64,000 nucleotides of DNA. Origin: Streptomyces sp. NRRL F-525. GTDB taxonomy: Bacteria > Actinomycetota > Actinomycetes > Streptomycetales > Streptomycetaceae. Made by a program: the position numbers and the translations under genes. The stretch spans positions 1 to 64,000 of the forward strand of contig NZ_JNXE01000016.1 in assembly GCF_000716605.1 (NCBI RefSeq), read 5' to 3'. Below the pieces are notes generated by a model. That model saw only the letters and a program-made list of their open reading frames with translations. It was not told the DNA's origin and made no database searches. Shown in pieces: positions 36,800 to 46,260 of this stretch; position 1 is the stretch's first letter, and the number at the start of each line of letters is the position of its first letter.

Positions 36800-37669
36800 A
36801 TGGACAACCGGAGCGAGGTACGCGAGTTCCTGACCAGCCGCCGCGCCAAGATCACGCCCCAGCAGGCGGGCCTGCCCGTCCACACCGGCAACCGGCGCGT
36901 GAAGGGGCTGCGCAGGGAAGAAGTCGCGCTGCTCGCCGGTGTCAGCGCCGAGTACTACGCCCGCCTGGAGCGCGGCAACCTCTCCGGTGTCTCCGAGCCC
37001 GTCATCGACTCCCTCGCCCGCGCCCTCCAGCTCGACGACGCCGAGCGCGCCCACCTCGACGACCTCGCGCGTACGGCGAACACCAGCCGCCGACCGGCCC
37101 GCCGACGGGCCCCGCAGCCGATCCGCGCGAGCCTCCAGCACCTGCTCGACGCGATGACCGAGGCCCCGGCCTTCATCCGCAACGGCCGCCTCGACATCGT
37201 CGCCACCAACCGGCTCGGCCGCGCCCTCTACGCCCCGGTGTTCGCGGACCCGGCGCGGCCCGTCAACCTCGCCCGGTACGAGTTCCTCAACCCCGGCGCC
37301 GCCGACTTCCTGCCCGAGCTCGAACGCCAGGCCGCCGGAGCGGTCGCGTTGCTGCGCACCGAGGCCGGACGCGACCCGTACAACCGGGACTTGACCGACC
37401 TGGTCGGTGAACTGTCCACCCGCAGCGAGAAGTTCCGCACCCTGTGGGCCGCCCACGACGTACGGCTGCACCAGACCGGCGTCAAGCACTTCCACCACCC
37501 CGCGGTCGGCGAACTCGCCCTCCCCTTCGAGGCGATGCCCATCCCGACCGAGCCCGGCCTCACCCTCACCGCCCTCAGCGCGGAACCGGGCACCCCGGCC
37601 CACGACAGCCTTCAGCTGCTGGCCAGTTGGGCCGCGACCCTCGACCAGGACACCACCGCGGAGCTGTGA
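36800..37669 (+). CDS. XRE-family regulator with MmyB-like ligand domain
   Basis: 289 residues. The N-terminal helix-turn-helix is typical of the group (EVREFLTSRRAKITPQQAGL, RVKGLRREEVALLAGVSAEYYARLERG), followed by the MmyB-like domain (ILRNGRL-type FIRNGRLDIVATNRLGRALY, and a C-terminal KHFHHPAVGELAL motif). Members often bind fatty-acid-like ligands and control an adjacent short-chain dehydrogenase, which agrees with the divergent redox set here. Ends before a strong hairpin terminator shared with the Endo H gene. Confidence 0.85.
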   Translation: MDNRSEVREFLTSRRAKITPQQAGLPVHTGNRRVKGLRREEVALLAGVSAEYYARLERGNLSGVSEPVIDSLARALQLDDAERAHLDDLARTANTSRRPARRRAPQPIRASLQHLLDAMTEAPAFIRNGRLDIVATNRLGRALYAPVFADPARPVNLARYEFLNPGAADFLPELERQAAGAVALLRTEAGRDPYNRDLTDLVGELSTRSEKFRTLWAAHDVRLHQTGVKHFHHPAVGELALPFEAMPIPTEPGLTLTALSAEPGTPAHDSLQLLASWAATLDQDTTAEL

Positions 37670-37708
37670 CGAGGAGTGCCGTTCGGCACCGGGTCACGGC
37701 ACGTGCGA

Positions 37709-37748
37709 CGGGCCGGGCCTCCGACATCGTTGTCGAAGACCCGGCCCG
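37709..37748. terminator. Hairpin terminator between convergent genes
   Basis: 9-bp perfect stem CGGGCCGGG / CCCGGCCCG (37709-37717, 37740-37748) with a structured inner part, between the XRE gene and the Endo H gene. Confidence 0.7.
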
Positions 37749-37817
37749 CGCGATGCGCTGATCTACGGGACGCGGCCGGACCCGAGCGGGCACCGGACGC
37801 CGGGGAGTGCCGTCGGC

Positions 37818-38735
37818 CTACGGCGTGTAGACGGCGGCACTGCCGTACAGCTGCTTGGTGAACGCGGAGACGTCGGCGGTGCGGTCGGTGCCGTCGAGGT
37901 TGTACGTCAGGAAGACGCCGTACCCCTCACTGACCGTGCGGGCGGCGAGGGAGGCGGCCGTGCTCTGCGAGGTGCCGCCGATCTGGACGGCCGCCGGTGA
38001 CAGCTTCGACTTGGGCAGGGCGATGCCGGGGACCTGCCAGCTGCCGTAGTACGGGTTCCAGGCGTAGTCGAACTTGGAGGTGACGTCGACGCCGCCGTAG
38101 GACAGGCGCGACGCGGCCGGGCCGATGTTGTAAAGGCTGATGATCTTGCCGGGCATGTTGGCGCGCAGTGCCGACACCAGGTACACGAACGAGCTGGCGT
38201 TGGGCTGGGTGGTGCCGTTGTTGCCGTAGTCGGCGTACTCGTCGTCGAAGTCGATGCCGTCGAGGCCGTACTTGGTCACGGTGTCCGACAGTTGCTTCGC
38301 GAACGTCGAAGCCGTCTGCTGGGACGGGAAGTTGGCGAAGCCCGAGCCCTGGTGGTTGCCGAGCACCGAGAGGACGACCTTGATGCCCTTCTGCTGCAAC
38401 GGCCGTATCTGCGTGGCGGCGTTGTCGAGGACGCTCTGCACGTTCGGGTTGAAGTACAGGGTCCCCGCCTTCGTGCCCGCGTCGTAGTTGATGTTCGCCG
38501 CGAAGATCACGGCGATGTCGAAGACGTTGGCGCCGCCGTTGGAGAGGGTGTATTTGCCGACGTTCAGCATGCTGTTGTTGTTCACCTCGACGTACGCCAC
38601 CGAGGTCGGTCCCTGCTTCGCGGCGGCGGGCGCCGCCGCCGCGCCGCTCGTGGCGGTCGCGCCCAGGGCGAGGGCCGCGATCGCCGAGAGGGCGAGCGCG
38701 GCCGTCCTTACTCTTCTCCGCACCGGAGTGAACAT
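37818..38735 (-). CDS. Endo-beta-N-acetylglucosaminidase H (Endo H), GH18
   Basis: 305-residue secreted glycosidase that cuts the chitobiose core of high-mannose N-glycans. The sequence strongly resembles the S. plicatus enzyme as I remember it, from the MFTPVRRRVRTAALALSA signal peptide to the C-terminal ADVSAFTKQLYGS. The GH18 catalytic motif is GIDFDDEYADYG with D164 and E166 as assistant and acid (D130 and E132 of mature Endo H). KQGPTSVAYVEVNNNSMLNV marks the mature N-terminus. Stand-alone gene; likely helps scavenge glycoprotein sugars outside the cell. Confidence 0.9.
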   Translation of the reverse strand: MFTPVRRRVRTAALALSAIAALALGATATSGAAAAPAAAKQGPTSVAYVEVNNNSMLNVGKYTLSNGGANVFDIAVIFAANINYDAGTKAGTLYFNPNVQSVLDNAATQIRPLQQKGIKVVLSVLGNHQGSGFANFPSQQTASTFAKQLSDTVTKYGLDGIDFDDEYADYGNNGTTQPNASSFVYLVSALRANMPGKIISLYNIGPAASRLSYGGVDVTSKFDYAWNPYYGSWQVPGIALPKSKLSPAAVQIGGTSQSTAASLAARTVSEGYGVFLTYNLDGTDRTADVSAFTKQLYGSAAVYTP

Positions 38736-38940
38736 CGTTGATCGGTCTCCCATCGCATGGAGCGGCGCCCGCCCTGCCGACGAGCGCCGAGGGGTCCCCC
38801 GCCCCTTCCGTTCCCGGGACCGAATCCCCGGAACCATGCGGGAACCCTTCCCGACTCCACGCACATCCCGCCACAACTCTCAATCCGGGCAAGGGAGTTG
38901 CTGGAAATCTGCGCGGCACGGGACGCATGCGACACCGCCC

Positions 38941-40131
38941 CTACAACCCCACGATCTTGTTCCACTCCTTCGCGAACTCCACCCGCTCCGTCGACGTGAT
39001 GTCCCGCGCGATCGCGAGGTGCTTCCGCATCGTCGAGTCCGGGAAGATCAGCGGGTTCTCGGCCAGCGCCGCCGTGTCCTTGTCCTTGGAGTCCGCGAGC
39101 ACCGCCTGCGCCGCGGGGACGGGGCAGACGTAGTTGACCCAGGCGGCGAGTTCCGCGGCGACCTCGGGGTCGTAGTAGTAGTCGATCAGCTTTTCGGCGT
39201 TGGTCTTGTGGCGGGCCAGGTCGGGGATCATCAGGGAGTCCGCCCAGAGTTCGGCGCCCTCCTCGGGCACGACGAAGCGGATGTCCGGGTTGTCGGCCTG
39301 GAGCTGGATCACGTCGCCGGAGTAGGCCTGACAGGCGAGGACGTCGCCGCTGACCAGGTCCTTGGTGTAGTCGTTGCCGGTGAAGCGGCGGATCTGGTTC
39401 CGGCTGATCTGGGTCTGTACCTGGTCGCACACCTTGTAGAAGTCCGCGGCGGTCCACTTGGTGATGTCGACGCCGTTGCCCTGCATGAGCAGCGCGAACG
39501 CCTCGTCCAGGCCGGAGAGCAGGGTGACCCGGCCCTTCAGGTCGCTCGCCCACAGGTCGGAGACATGGCGGATCTCGCGGCCGAGCTTGCGGTGGTTGTA
39601 CGCGATGCCGGTGATCCCCGACTGCCACGGCACGGTGTACCGGCGGCCCGGGTCGAAGGCGGGCGAACTGAGCTGCGGGTCAAGGTACTTCGCCACGTTC
39701 GGCTGCGCGGACCGGTCCATCCGCTGGACCCAGCCGAGGCGGACGAACCGCGCGCACATCCAGTCGCTCATGACGATCAGGTCGCGGCCGGTCTGCTGGT
39801 GGTTCATGAGCGCCGGGCTGATCTTGCCGAAGAACTCGTCGTTGTCGTTGATCTCCTCGATGTAGTCGACGGAGATCCCGGTCTTCTTCTCGAAGGCGTC
39901 CAGCGTGGGCCGCTTCGTCTGGTCGTCGTCATCGGTGTCGATGTACAGCGGCCAGTTCGCCCAGGTCAGCTTCTTGTCCTTCGCGGACAGATCGGCACCG
40001 GCACGGTCCCCCGCCTTCACATACGCGGCGGGCACACCGCACCCGGCGAGCGCGCCGAGCGCGGCGGTACCGCCGAGGGCGCGCAGCAGGGAGCGGCGGG
40101 AGGGCGGGAACGACTTCGGAGTCTGGGGCAC
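38941..40131 (-). CDS. Polyamine-binding lipoprotein (PotD-like) of an ABC transporter
   Basis: 396 residues. The start has a twin-arginine, lipobox-type signal (SRRSLLRALGG...LAGCG, Cys near 31). The rest is a periplasmic-binding fold of the spermidine/putrescine type: LTWANWPLYIDTD, ISVDYIEEINDNDEFFGK, DLIVMSDWM, and a later WADSLMIPDLARHKTNAEKLIDYYY. Gene starts at GTG 40131 without a strong ribosome site. The ATPase and permease genes are not in the window. It lies next to polyamine catabolism genes, so putrescine or spermidine uptake is likely. Confidence 0.85.
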   Translation of the reverse strand: MPQTPKSFPPSRRSLLRALGGTAALGALAGCGVPAAYVKAGDRAGADLSAKDKKLTWANWPLYIDTDDDDQTKRPTLDAFEKKTGISVDYIEEINDNDEFFGKISPALMNHQQTGRDLIVMSDWMCARFVRLGWVQRMDRSAQPNVAKYLDPQLSSPAFDPGRRYTVPWQSGITGIAYNHRKLGREIRHVSDLWASDLKGRVTLLSGLDEAFALLMQGNGVDITKWTAADFYKVCDQVQTQISRNQIRRFTGNDYTKDLVSGDVLACQAYSGDVIQLQADNPDIRFVVPEEGAELWADSLMIPDLARHKTNAEKLIDYYYDPEVAAELAAWVNYVCPVPAAQAVLADSKDKDTAALAENPLIFPDSTMRKHLAIARDITSTERVEFAKEWNKIVGL

Positions 40132-40328
40132 CCGCGCAGCATGACCCGCCGACCTGTCCCCGATCAATGGACGCTGCGTCGAGCGGGTTCCCGCGGACCC
40201 GACACCTTGTCGATCGGTTGCCTGTGAAGTAACCGCCCGTTCACACGGAGCGGACGGCGCGAGGTCTTCGCCGGCGCCGGTCCGGGTGTCCGGCACCGCG
40301 GCAGCCAGGTCTCCCCGGAACACAACAC

Positions 40329-40367
40329 CGCGGCCCCGCACGGGAGTTGATCCCGTACAGGGCCGCG
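40329..40367 (-). terminator. Hairpin terminator after the aldehyde dehydrogenase gene
   Basis: Perfect outer stem CGCGGCCC/GGGCCGCG (40329-40336, 40360-40367) with a second perfect inner stem ACGGGA/TCCCGT around GTTGA, just beyond the stop of the aldehyde dehydrogenase. Confidence 0.8.
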
Positions 40368-40395
40368 CGTGTACGTCCGGTCAAGCGCCGCAGGC

Positions 40396-41835
40396 CTACG
40401 CGTCCAGCGACGTCATCACATGCTTGATCCGCGTGTAGTCCTCGAAGCCGTAGCCCGACAGGTCCTTGCCGTAGCCCGACTTCTTGAAGCCGCCGTGCGG
40501 CATCTCGGCGACCAGCGGGATGTGGGTGTTGATCCACACGCAGCCGAAGTCCAGGGACTTCGACAGCCGCATCGCGCGCCCGTGGTCCTTAGTCCACACC
40601 GAGGACGCCAGCGCGTAGTCGACGCCGTTGGCCCACTCGATGGCCTGGGCCTCGTCCGTGAAGGACTGGACGGTGATGACCGGGCCGAAGACCTCGTTCT
40701 GGATGATCTCGTCGTCCTGCTTGAGGCCCGAGACGACGGTCGGGGCGTAGAAGTAGCCCTTCTCGCCCACCCGGTGGCCGCCGGACTCCACCTTCGCGTG
40801 CGCCGGCAGCCGCTCGATGAAGCCGGTCACCTGCTTGAGCTGGTTGGCGTTGTTGAGCGGGCCGTACAGCACGTCCTCGTCGTCCGGCTGACCCGTCTTC
40901 GTCTCGGCCGCCGCCTTCGCGAGCGCCGCCACGAACTCGTCGTGGATCGACTCCTGGACCAGGACGCGCGTCGCCGCCGTACAGTCCTGGCCCGCGTTGA
41001 AGAAGCCCGCCACCGAGATGTCCTCGACGGCCTTGGCGATGTCGGTGTCCTCGAAGACGACGACCGGGGCCTTGCCGCCCAGCTCCAGGTGGACCCGCTT
41101 GAGGTCCTTGGCCGCGGACTCGGCGACGGACATACCGGCCCGCACCGAACCGGTGATGGAGGCCATCGCCGGCGTGTGGTGCTCGACCATCGCGCGGCCG
41201 GTGTCCCGGTCGCCGCACACGACGTTGAAGACGCCCTTGGGCACGATCGAGCCGATGATCTCGGCGATCAGGACGGTGGAGGCGGGGGTGGTGTCCGAGG
41301 GCTTCAAGACGACCGTGTTGCCGGCCGCGAGCGCTGGGGCGAACTTCCAAACCGCCATCATCATCGGGTAGTTCCACGGCGCGACCTGCGCGCAGACGCC
41401 GATCGGCTCGCGCCGGATGATCGAGGTCATGCCCTCCATGTACTCGCCGGCCGAGCGGCCTTCGAGCATCCGGGCCGCGCCCGCGAAGAAGCGGATCTGG
41501 TCGACCATCGGCGGGATCTCCTCGGAGCGGGTGAGCCCGATCGGCTTGCCGGTGTTCTCCACCTCGGCCGCGATCAGCTCCTCCGAGCGCTCCTCGAACG
41601 CGGTGGCGATGTCCAGCAGGTACTTCTGCCGCTTGGCCGGGGTCTCGTCCCGCCAGGCCGGGAAGGCCGCGGCGGCGGCCACCATCGCGGCGTCGACGTC
41701 CGCCTCGCCAGACAGCGGCGCGGTCGCGTACGCCTCACCGGTCGCCGGGTTGACCACCTCGGTGGTCCGTCCGTCGGCGGCGTCCCGGAACTCACCGTCG
41801 ATGTAATTGCGCAGACGACGCAGCTCGGTGCTCAC
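40396..41835 (-). CDS. Gamma-aminobutyraldehyde dehydrogenase-like
   Basis: 479-residue NAD(P)-dependent aldehyde dehydrogenase. The catalytic Cys is in [13 protein letters not shown], the Glu in [11 protein letters not shown], and the cofactor loop is [12 protein letters not shown]. Such enzymes oxidise 4-aminobutyraldehyde to GABA in putrescine breakdown; the [22 protein letters not shown] region resembles that subgroup. GTG 41835 has GGAGGG upstream. It is divergent from an Lrp regulator and an aminotransferase, which would supply the aldehyde. Confidence 0.85.
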   Translation of the reverse strand: MSTELRRLRNYIDGEFRDAADGRTTEVVNPATGEAYATAPLSGEADVDAAMVAAAAAFPAWRDETPAKRQKYLLDIATAFEERSEELIAAEVENTGKPIGLTRSEEIPPMVDQIRFFAGAARMLEGRSAGEYMEGMTSIIRREPIGVCAQVAPWNYPMMMAVWKFAPALAAGNTVVLKPSDTTPASTVLIAEIIGSIVPKGVFNVVCGDRDTGRAMVEHHTPAMASITGSVRAGMSVAESAAKDLKRVHLELGGKAPVVVFEDTDIAKAVEDISVAGFFNAGQDCTAATRVLVQESIHDEFVAALAKAAAETKTGQPDDEDVLYGPLNNANQLKQVTGFIERLPAHAKVESGGHRVGEKGYFYAPTVVSGLKQDDEIIQNEVFGPVITVQSFTDEAQAIEWANGVDYALASSVWTKDHGRAMRLSKSLDFGCVWINTHIPLVAEMPHGGFKKSGYGKDLSGYGFEDYTRIKHVMTSLDA

Positions 41836-41849
41836 TTCCGGCCCTCCAA

Positions 41850-41899
41850 GGTCTGGGTGTTCTGAGTGGGTGATCTGGATGTTCTGGGAGTTCTGAGTG
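41850..41899 (-). repeat. Two 19-bp direct repeats upstream of the aldehyde dehydrogenase
   Basis: 41850-41868 and 41881-41899 match in 17 of 19 positions and are 31 bp apart (about three helical turns). They lie 15-64 bp upstream of the GTG start and may bind the neighbouring Lrp regulator. Confidence 0.7.
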
Positions 41900-42058
41900 T
41901 GTCCATTCACTGAGACACCCACCCTAATCGCCCGGCCCACGTTTTCAACACCCCTGATCGCGCCAAGGCTACGAAATCCGCAAGTCTCGACCACGTAAAC
42001 AACGAATTTCATCGAAGCGGCCTTGCGGAACGGTCGAGACGTCGTGCACAGTGAAGCC

Positions 42059-42562
42059 GTGGCCAGTCGCAGCGCAGAACAGAGGGACTCCCGCGAGTCC
42101 AGGAACGGCAGCACTCCTCATCTGGACGCCGTCTCCCTCGCCATCATCGAGCAGCTCCAGGAGGACGGCCGCCGGCCGTACGCCGCGATCGGCAAGGCCG
42201 TAGGCCTCTCCGAGGCGGCCGTGCGCCAGCGCGTCCAGAAGCTGCTCGACCAGGGCGTCATGCAGATCGTCGCCGTCACGGACCCGCTCACCGTGGGTTT
42301 CCGCAGACAGGCGATGGTCGGGGTGAACGTCGAAGGTGATGTCGAGAACGTCGCCGACGCGCTGACGGCCATGCCGGAAGTGGAGTACGTGGTGATGACC
42401 GCGGGCTCGTACGACCTCCTCGCCGAGATCGTCTGCGAGGACGACGACCACCTGCTGGACGTCATCAACAAACGCATCCGGGCGCTGCCCGGCGTGCGCT
42501 CCACCGAGAGCTTCGTTTATCTGAAGCTCAAGAAGCAGACCTACATGTGGGGAACCCGATAA
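42059..42562 (+). CDS. Lrp/AsnC-family regulator of polyamine genes
   Basis: 167 residues: helix-turn-helix ([39 protein letters not shown]) and RAM domain ([40 protein letters not shown]). Divergent from the aldehyde dehydrogenase and 2 nt before the aminotransferase, it likely controls both. GTG 42059 is preferred but GTG 42044 is possible. Ligand probably an amino acid or GABA-like product. Confidence 0.85.
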   Translation: MASRSAEQRDSRESRNGSTPHLDAVSLAIIEQLQEDGRRPYAAIGKAVGLSEAAVRQRVQKLLDQGVMQIVAVTDPLTVGFRRQAMVGVNVEGDVENVADALTAMPEVEYVVMTAGSYDLLAEIVCEDDDHLLDVINKRIRALPGVRSTESFVYLKLKKQTYMWGTR

Positions 42563-42564
42563 CC

Positions 42565-43926
42565 GTGAGCAAGGACCTCAGCCGCACCGCGTACGACCAC
42601 CTGTGGATGCACTTCACCCGCATGTCCTCGTACGAGAACGCGCCCGTTCCCACGATCGTCCGTGGCGAGGGCACCTACATCTACGACGACAAGGGCAAGC
42701 GCTACCTCGACGGTCTCGCGGGTCTGTTCGTGGTCCAGGCCGGTCACGGCCGCGCCGAGCTGGCCGAGACCGCCGCCAAGCAGGCGCAGGAGCTGGCGTT
42801 CTTCCCCATCTGGTCGTACGCCCACCCGAAGGCCGTAGAACTGGCGGAGCGCCTCGCCCACTACGCGCCGGGCGACCTGAACAAGGTCTTCTTCACCACC
42901 GGCGGCGGCGAGGCCGTGGAGACCGCCTGGAAGCTCGCCAAGCAGTACTTCAAGCTGCAGGGCAAGCCGACCAAGTACAAGGTCATCTCCCGCGCGGTCG
43001 CCTATCACGGCACTCCGCAGGGCGCCCTGTCCATCACCGGACTCCCGGCCCTGAAGGCCCCGTTCGAGCCGCTCGTCCCCGGCGCGCACAAGGTCCCGAA
43101 CACCAACATCTACCGCGCCCAGCTCTTCGGCGACGACCCGGAGGCCTTCGGCCGCTGGGCCGCCGACCAGATCGAGCAGCAGATCCTCTTCGAGGGCCCG
43201 GAGACGGTCGCCGCGGTCTTCCTGGAGCCCGTGCAGAACGCCGGCGGCTGCTTCCCGCCCCCGCCCGGCTACTTCCAGCGGGTCCGCGAGATCTGCGACC
43301 AGTACGACGTGCTCCTGGTCTCCGACGAGGTCATCTGCGCCTTCGGCCGCCTCGGCACGATGTTCGCCTGCGACAAGTTCGACTACGTGCCGGACATGAT
43401 CACCTGCGCCAAGGGCATGACCTCGGGCTACTCCCCGATCGGCGCCTGCATCATCTCCGACCGCCTGGCCGAGCCGTTCTACAAGGGCGACAACACCTTC
43501 CTGCACGGCTACACCTTCGGCGGCCACCCGGTCTCCGCCGCGGTCGGCCTCGCCAACCTCGACATCTTCGAGCGCGAGGGCCTCAACCAGCACGTCCTCG
43601 ACAACGAGGCCAACTTCCTGCAGACCCTGCAGAAGCTGCACGACCTCCCGATCGTCGGCGACGTCCGCGGCAACGGCTTCTTCTACGGCATCGAGCTCGT
43701 CAAGGACAAGGCCACCAAGGAGACCTTCACGGACGAGGAGTCGGAGCGCGTGCTCTACGGCTTCGTCTCCAAGAAGCTCTTCGAGTACGGCCTCTACTGC
43801 CGCGCCGACGACCGCGGTGACCCGGTCATCCAGCTGTCGCCGCCGCTGATCTCCGACCAGTCGACCTTCGACGAGATCGAGGGCATCGTCCGCCAGGTGC
43901 TGACCGAGGCCTGGACGAAGCTCTAA
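42565..43926 (+). CDS. Class III aminotransferase, probably polyamine/putrescine
   Basis: 453 residues. PLP lysine in ITCAKGMTSGYSPIGA; GTYIYDDKGKRYLDGLAGLFV start motif, TTGGGEAVETAWKLAKQY and LVSDEVICAFGRLG are standard for the class. The group moves an amino group from omega-amines to pyruvate or 2-oxoglutarate. Context (Lrp regulator, aminobutyraldehyde dehydrogenase, PotD) supports putrescine transamination. GTG 42565 starts 2 nt after the regulator; a long hairpin terminator follows. Confidence 0.85.
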   Translation: MSKDLSRTAYDHLWMHFTRMSSYENAPVPTIVRGEGTYIYDDKGKRYLDGLAGLFVVQAGHGRAELAETAAKQAQELAFFPIWSYAHPKAVELAERLAHYAPGDLNKVFFTTGGGEAVETAWKLAKQYFKLQGKPTKYKVISRAVAYHGTPQGALSITGLPALKAPFEPLVPGAHKVPNTNIYRAQLFGDDPEAFGRWAADQIEQQILFEGPETVAAVFLEPVQNAGGCFPPPPGYFQRVREICDQYDVLLVSDEVICAFGRLGTMFACDKFDYVPDMITCAKGMTSGYSPIGACIISDRLAEPFYKGDNTFLHGYTFGGHPVSAAVGLANLDIFEREGLNQHVLDNEANFLQTLQKLHDLPIVGDVRGNGFFYGIELVKDKATKETFTDEESERVLYGFVSKKLFEYGLYCRADDRGDPVIQLSPPLISDQSTFDEIEGIVRQVLTEAWTKL

Positions 43927-43967
43927 CCTCCGGCGAGGCTCCAGCCTCCGGCAGTTCAGCGGTTTAT

Positions 43968-44016
43968 ACGGCCCGGGGTGCACCCGTTCGAGTGAGAAGG
44001 GTGCACCCCGGGCCGT
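43968..44016 (+). terminator. Long hairpin terminator
   Basis: Perfect 18-bp stem (43968-43985 with 43999-44016) and a 13-nt loop, downstream of the aminotransferase. Confidence 0.9.
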
Positions 44017-44136
44017 GTGCTGTCCGGGGTCGCACCCCCACCCTCCTTAGCGTGCCTGGTAACCGATCGGCCCCGTCCTCGTTCCCCCGCAAGGGGGACG
44101 CGGTACGGAAAACGGATCAGAACGAGGTGTACGCGC

Positions 44137-44877
44137 ATGGTGGCCCCGCCGGACAACGACGTGCTCTGGGCACGTGCCCTGCACTTCCAGCACCACGACG
44201 GCACGCCCGCGCTCGGCGGCGTCTCGCTCGGCGTCCGGGAGGGCGAGATCCTCGCCGTCACGGGCCCGCGCGGCAGCGGCAAGACGACCCTGCTGCGCTG
44301 CCTCTCCGGCCTGGAGCGCCCCGGCCGCGGCGAGGTCTGGTTCAACAGCGTGCCCGTGCACACCATGGGCCCGCTCACCCGGGAACGGCTGCGCCGCGAC
44401 CGCTTCGGCTGGATCGACCCGGCCCCCGTGCTCGTCCCGGAGCTGAACGTCTGGGAGAACGCGGCCCTCCCCCTGATGCTGCGCGGCACCAGCCGCCGCC
44501 GTGCCAAGACCGCCGCCCTGGAGTGGCTGGACCGCCTCGACATCGGCGACCACGCCCGCAAGCGCCCGCACGAGCTGCGCCAGGCGGAGCGCCAGCGCGT
44601 CTCGATCGCCCGCGCGCTGGCCCCAGCGCCCACCGTGCTGTTCGCCGACGAGCCGACCGCCCCGCTGCACCGCGCGGACCGCGCCCAGGTCCTGCGCACG
44701 CTCACGACGGCCGCCCGCTCGCACGGCATCACGGTCGTCCTCGCGACCCACGAGGCGGAGACCGCGGCCCTCGCGGACCGCACGGTGTCGCTCCTGGACG
44801 GGCGCCGGGTGAACACGGTCCACCTCCCCCCGGTCGCCGAGTCGGAAGGCCGGGCCGCGTGCTCGCTCTCCGTCTGA
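44137..44877 (+). CDS. ABC transporter ATPase with degenerate signature motif
   Basis: 246 residues. Walker A is GPRGSGKT and Walker B is TVLFADEPT, but the signature LSGGQ is replaced by a LRQAE-type sequence (HELRQAERQRVSIARAL) and the D-loop reads APLH instead of a SALD-type motif. It pairs with the overlapping membrane protein gene and resembles MacB/LolD-type exporters in the FGWIDPAPVLVPELNVWENAALPL region. Substrate unknown. GAGGTG lies upstream of ATG 44137. Confidence 0.85.
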   Translation: MVAPPDNDVLWARALHFQHHDGTPALGGVSLGVREGEILAVTGPRGSGKTTLLRCLSGLERPGRGEVWFNSVPVHTMGPLTRERLRRDRFGWIDPAPVLVPELNVWENAALPLMLRGTSRRRAKTAALEWLDRLDIGDHARKRPHELRQAERQRVSIARALAPAPTVLFADEPTAPLHRADRAQVLRTLTTAARSHGITVVLATHEAETAALADRTVSLLDGRRVNTVHLPPVAESEGRAACSLSV

Positions 44878-46196
44878 CCCGCGGCTCGCACCCCGCCGTC
44901 CAACTGCGCCGCCTGCTGGTCGCGGTGGCCTCGGCGGGCACGGGCTTCCTCCTCCTCTGCACCCTCGGCTACGCGATGAGCCACCCCGACTCCGCCGCCG
45001 CCGCGGCCCTCCGCCTGGCCTGGTGCGCGACCCCGCTGGCCGCCACGGTCTACTTCGCGGTCGCCGTCGCCCGCACCGACCCGGCGACGAAACCCCGCCC
45101 CGGCCTCTCCGCGATCGGCCTCGGCCCGGGCCGCCTGATGGCGATCTCGGCAACGACGACCGCGTTGGCCTGCACCCTCGGCTCCATGCTCGCCCTGCTC
45201 TTCTTCCTCCACCTCCGCGGCGACCTCACGGGCATGCCCTTCGACGGAGCGGCCGCGGAGTTCCTCGCCTCGGACACCCCCCTCCCCCTCCCCGCCGCCC
45301 TCACCCTCCTCGCCATCGTCCCCGTGACCGCCTCCGTCGCGGTGGCCTTCACCCTCCGCCCGAAGGACACCTCCCCGAAGAACACCCCGAGGTCCTACGG
45401 CCGTTTCGGCGCCTACGGCAAGTCGGGCACCCGCGAGACCTTCGGGGCGTACGGCAGGTTCGGCGCCCACCTGCGAACGGGCGGCCGTACGGCGGCAGTT
45501 GAGGACGCCCCGACCCCGGCGCCCGAACCGGCGGCCGACACCGAACCGACCACACCCGACCCGGACCCCACCCGCCCCCCTGCCCCCCGCGAGGTCCCCA
45601 AGGGCCTCCCCTGGGGTGTTGCCGTCCTCGCCGCCGGTCTCGCCGTAGAGGCGTACGCGAACCGGACGGCGGACACCGACGGGCTGTCGATGCCCGGCGG
45701 TCACGTGGGCGGCCCGGCGGGGGTGCTGGCCGGCTGGGTGCTGACCGCGATCGGTCTCGCCCTGGCGGGCCCCGGCCTCACCCACCTGTGCGGACGGCTC
45801 CTCCAGGCCGTGCGCCCGGGCGCCCTCCGGCTCCTCGCGGGCCGGGTCCTCATGGAGGAGGCGACCCGCATCGGCCGCCCGCTGGGCGTGGTCTGCGCGG
45901 TGGCGTCGGGCGCGTACGCGATGACCGCGCTCTACGACACGGACGCGGCCGTCGGCCCGCTCACCACCCTCGGCACGCTCCTGGTGACCGGCTGCACGGT
46001 GGCGACCCTGCTCACCGCCGCCGTCGAGGCCCGGCAGGCCCGCGCCGACACCACGGCCGCGCTGGTACGGCTGGGCGCCCCGGCCACCGTGCTGCGCAGC
46101 GCGGCGGCCCTGCGCGCGGGGGCGCTGCTCGCCCTGTTCGTGCCGCTGACCGTCGTGATCGCCGAACTCGCGGCACTTCCGCTCGCCCACCGATGA
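44859..46196 (+). CDS. Membrane permease partner of the ABC ATPase
   Basis: 445 residues with an N-terminal set of about four membrane segments, a long soluble middle part rich in Pro/Thr/Asp with an internal near-repeat (YGRFGAYGKSG / GAYGRFGAH), and about four more segments (near 240-260, 325-440). Starts at GTG 44859, 19 nt inside the ATPase gene, so both are coupled. No substrate clue. Confidence 0.75.
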   Translation: MLALRLTRGSHPAVQLRRLLVAVASAGTGFLLLCTLGYAMSHPDSAAAAALRLAWCATPLAATVYFAVAVARTDPATKPRPGLSAIGLGPGRLMAISATTTALACTLGSMLALLFFLHLRGDLTGMPFDGAAAEFLASDTPLPLPAALTLLAIVPVTASVAVAFTLRPKDTSPKNTPRSYGRFGAYGKSGTRETFGAYGRFGAHLRTGGRTAAVEDAPTPAPEPAADTEPTTPDPDPTRPPAPREVPKGLPWGVAVLAAGLAVEAYANRTADTDGLSMPGGHVGGPAGVLAGWVLTAIGLALAGPGLTHLCGRLLQAVRPGALRLLAGRVLMEEATRIGRPLGVVCAVASGAYAMTALYDTDAAVGPLTTLGTLLVTGCTVATLLTAAVEARQARADTTAALVRLGAPATVLRSAAALRAGALLALFVPLTVVIAELAALPLAHR

Positions 46197-46260
46197 GTTT
46201 TTCCCGGAGTGCCGGTCTACCCACCGAATAGCACGCACGCCCGATGGGAGAGGCCCCAGC

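Noticed and set aside
37818..38735. Calling the GH18 protein a chitinase
   Set aside because: The active-site and whole-length pattern fit Endo H, and there are no chitin-binding domains.
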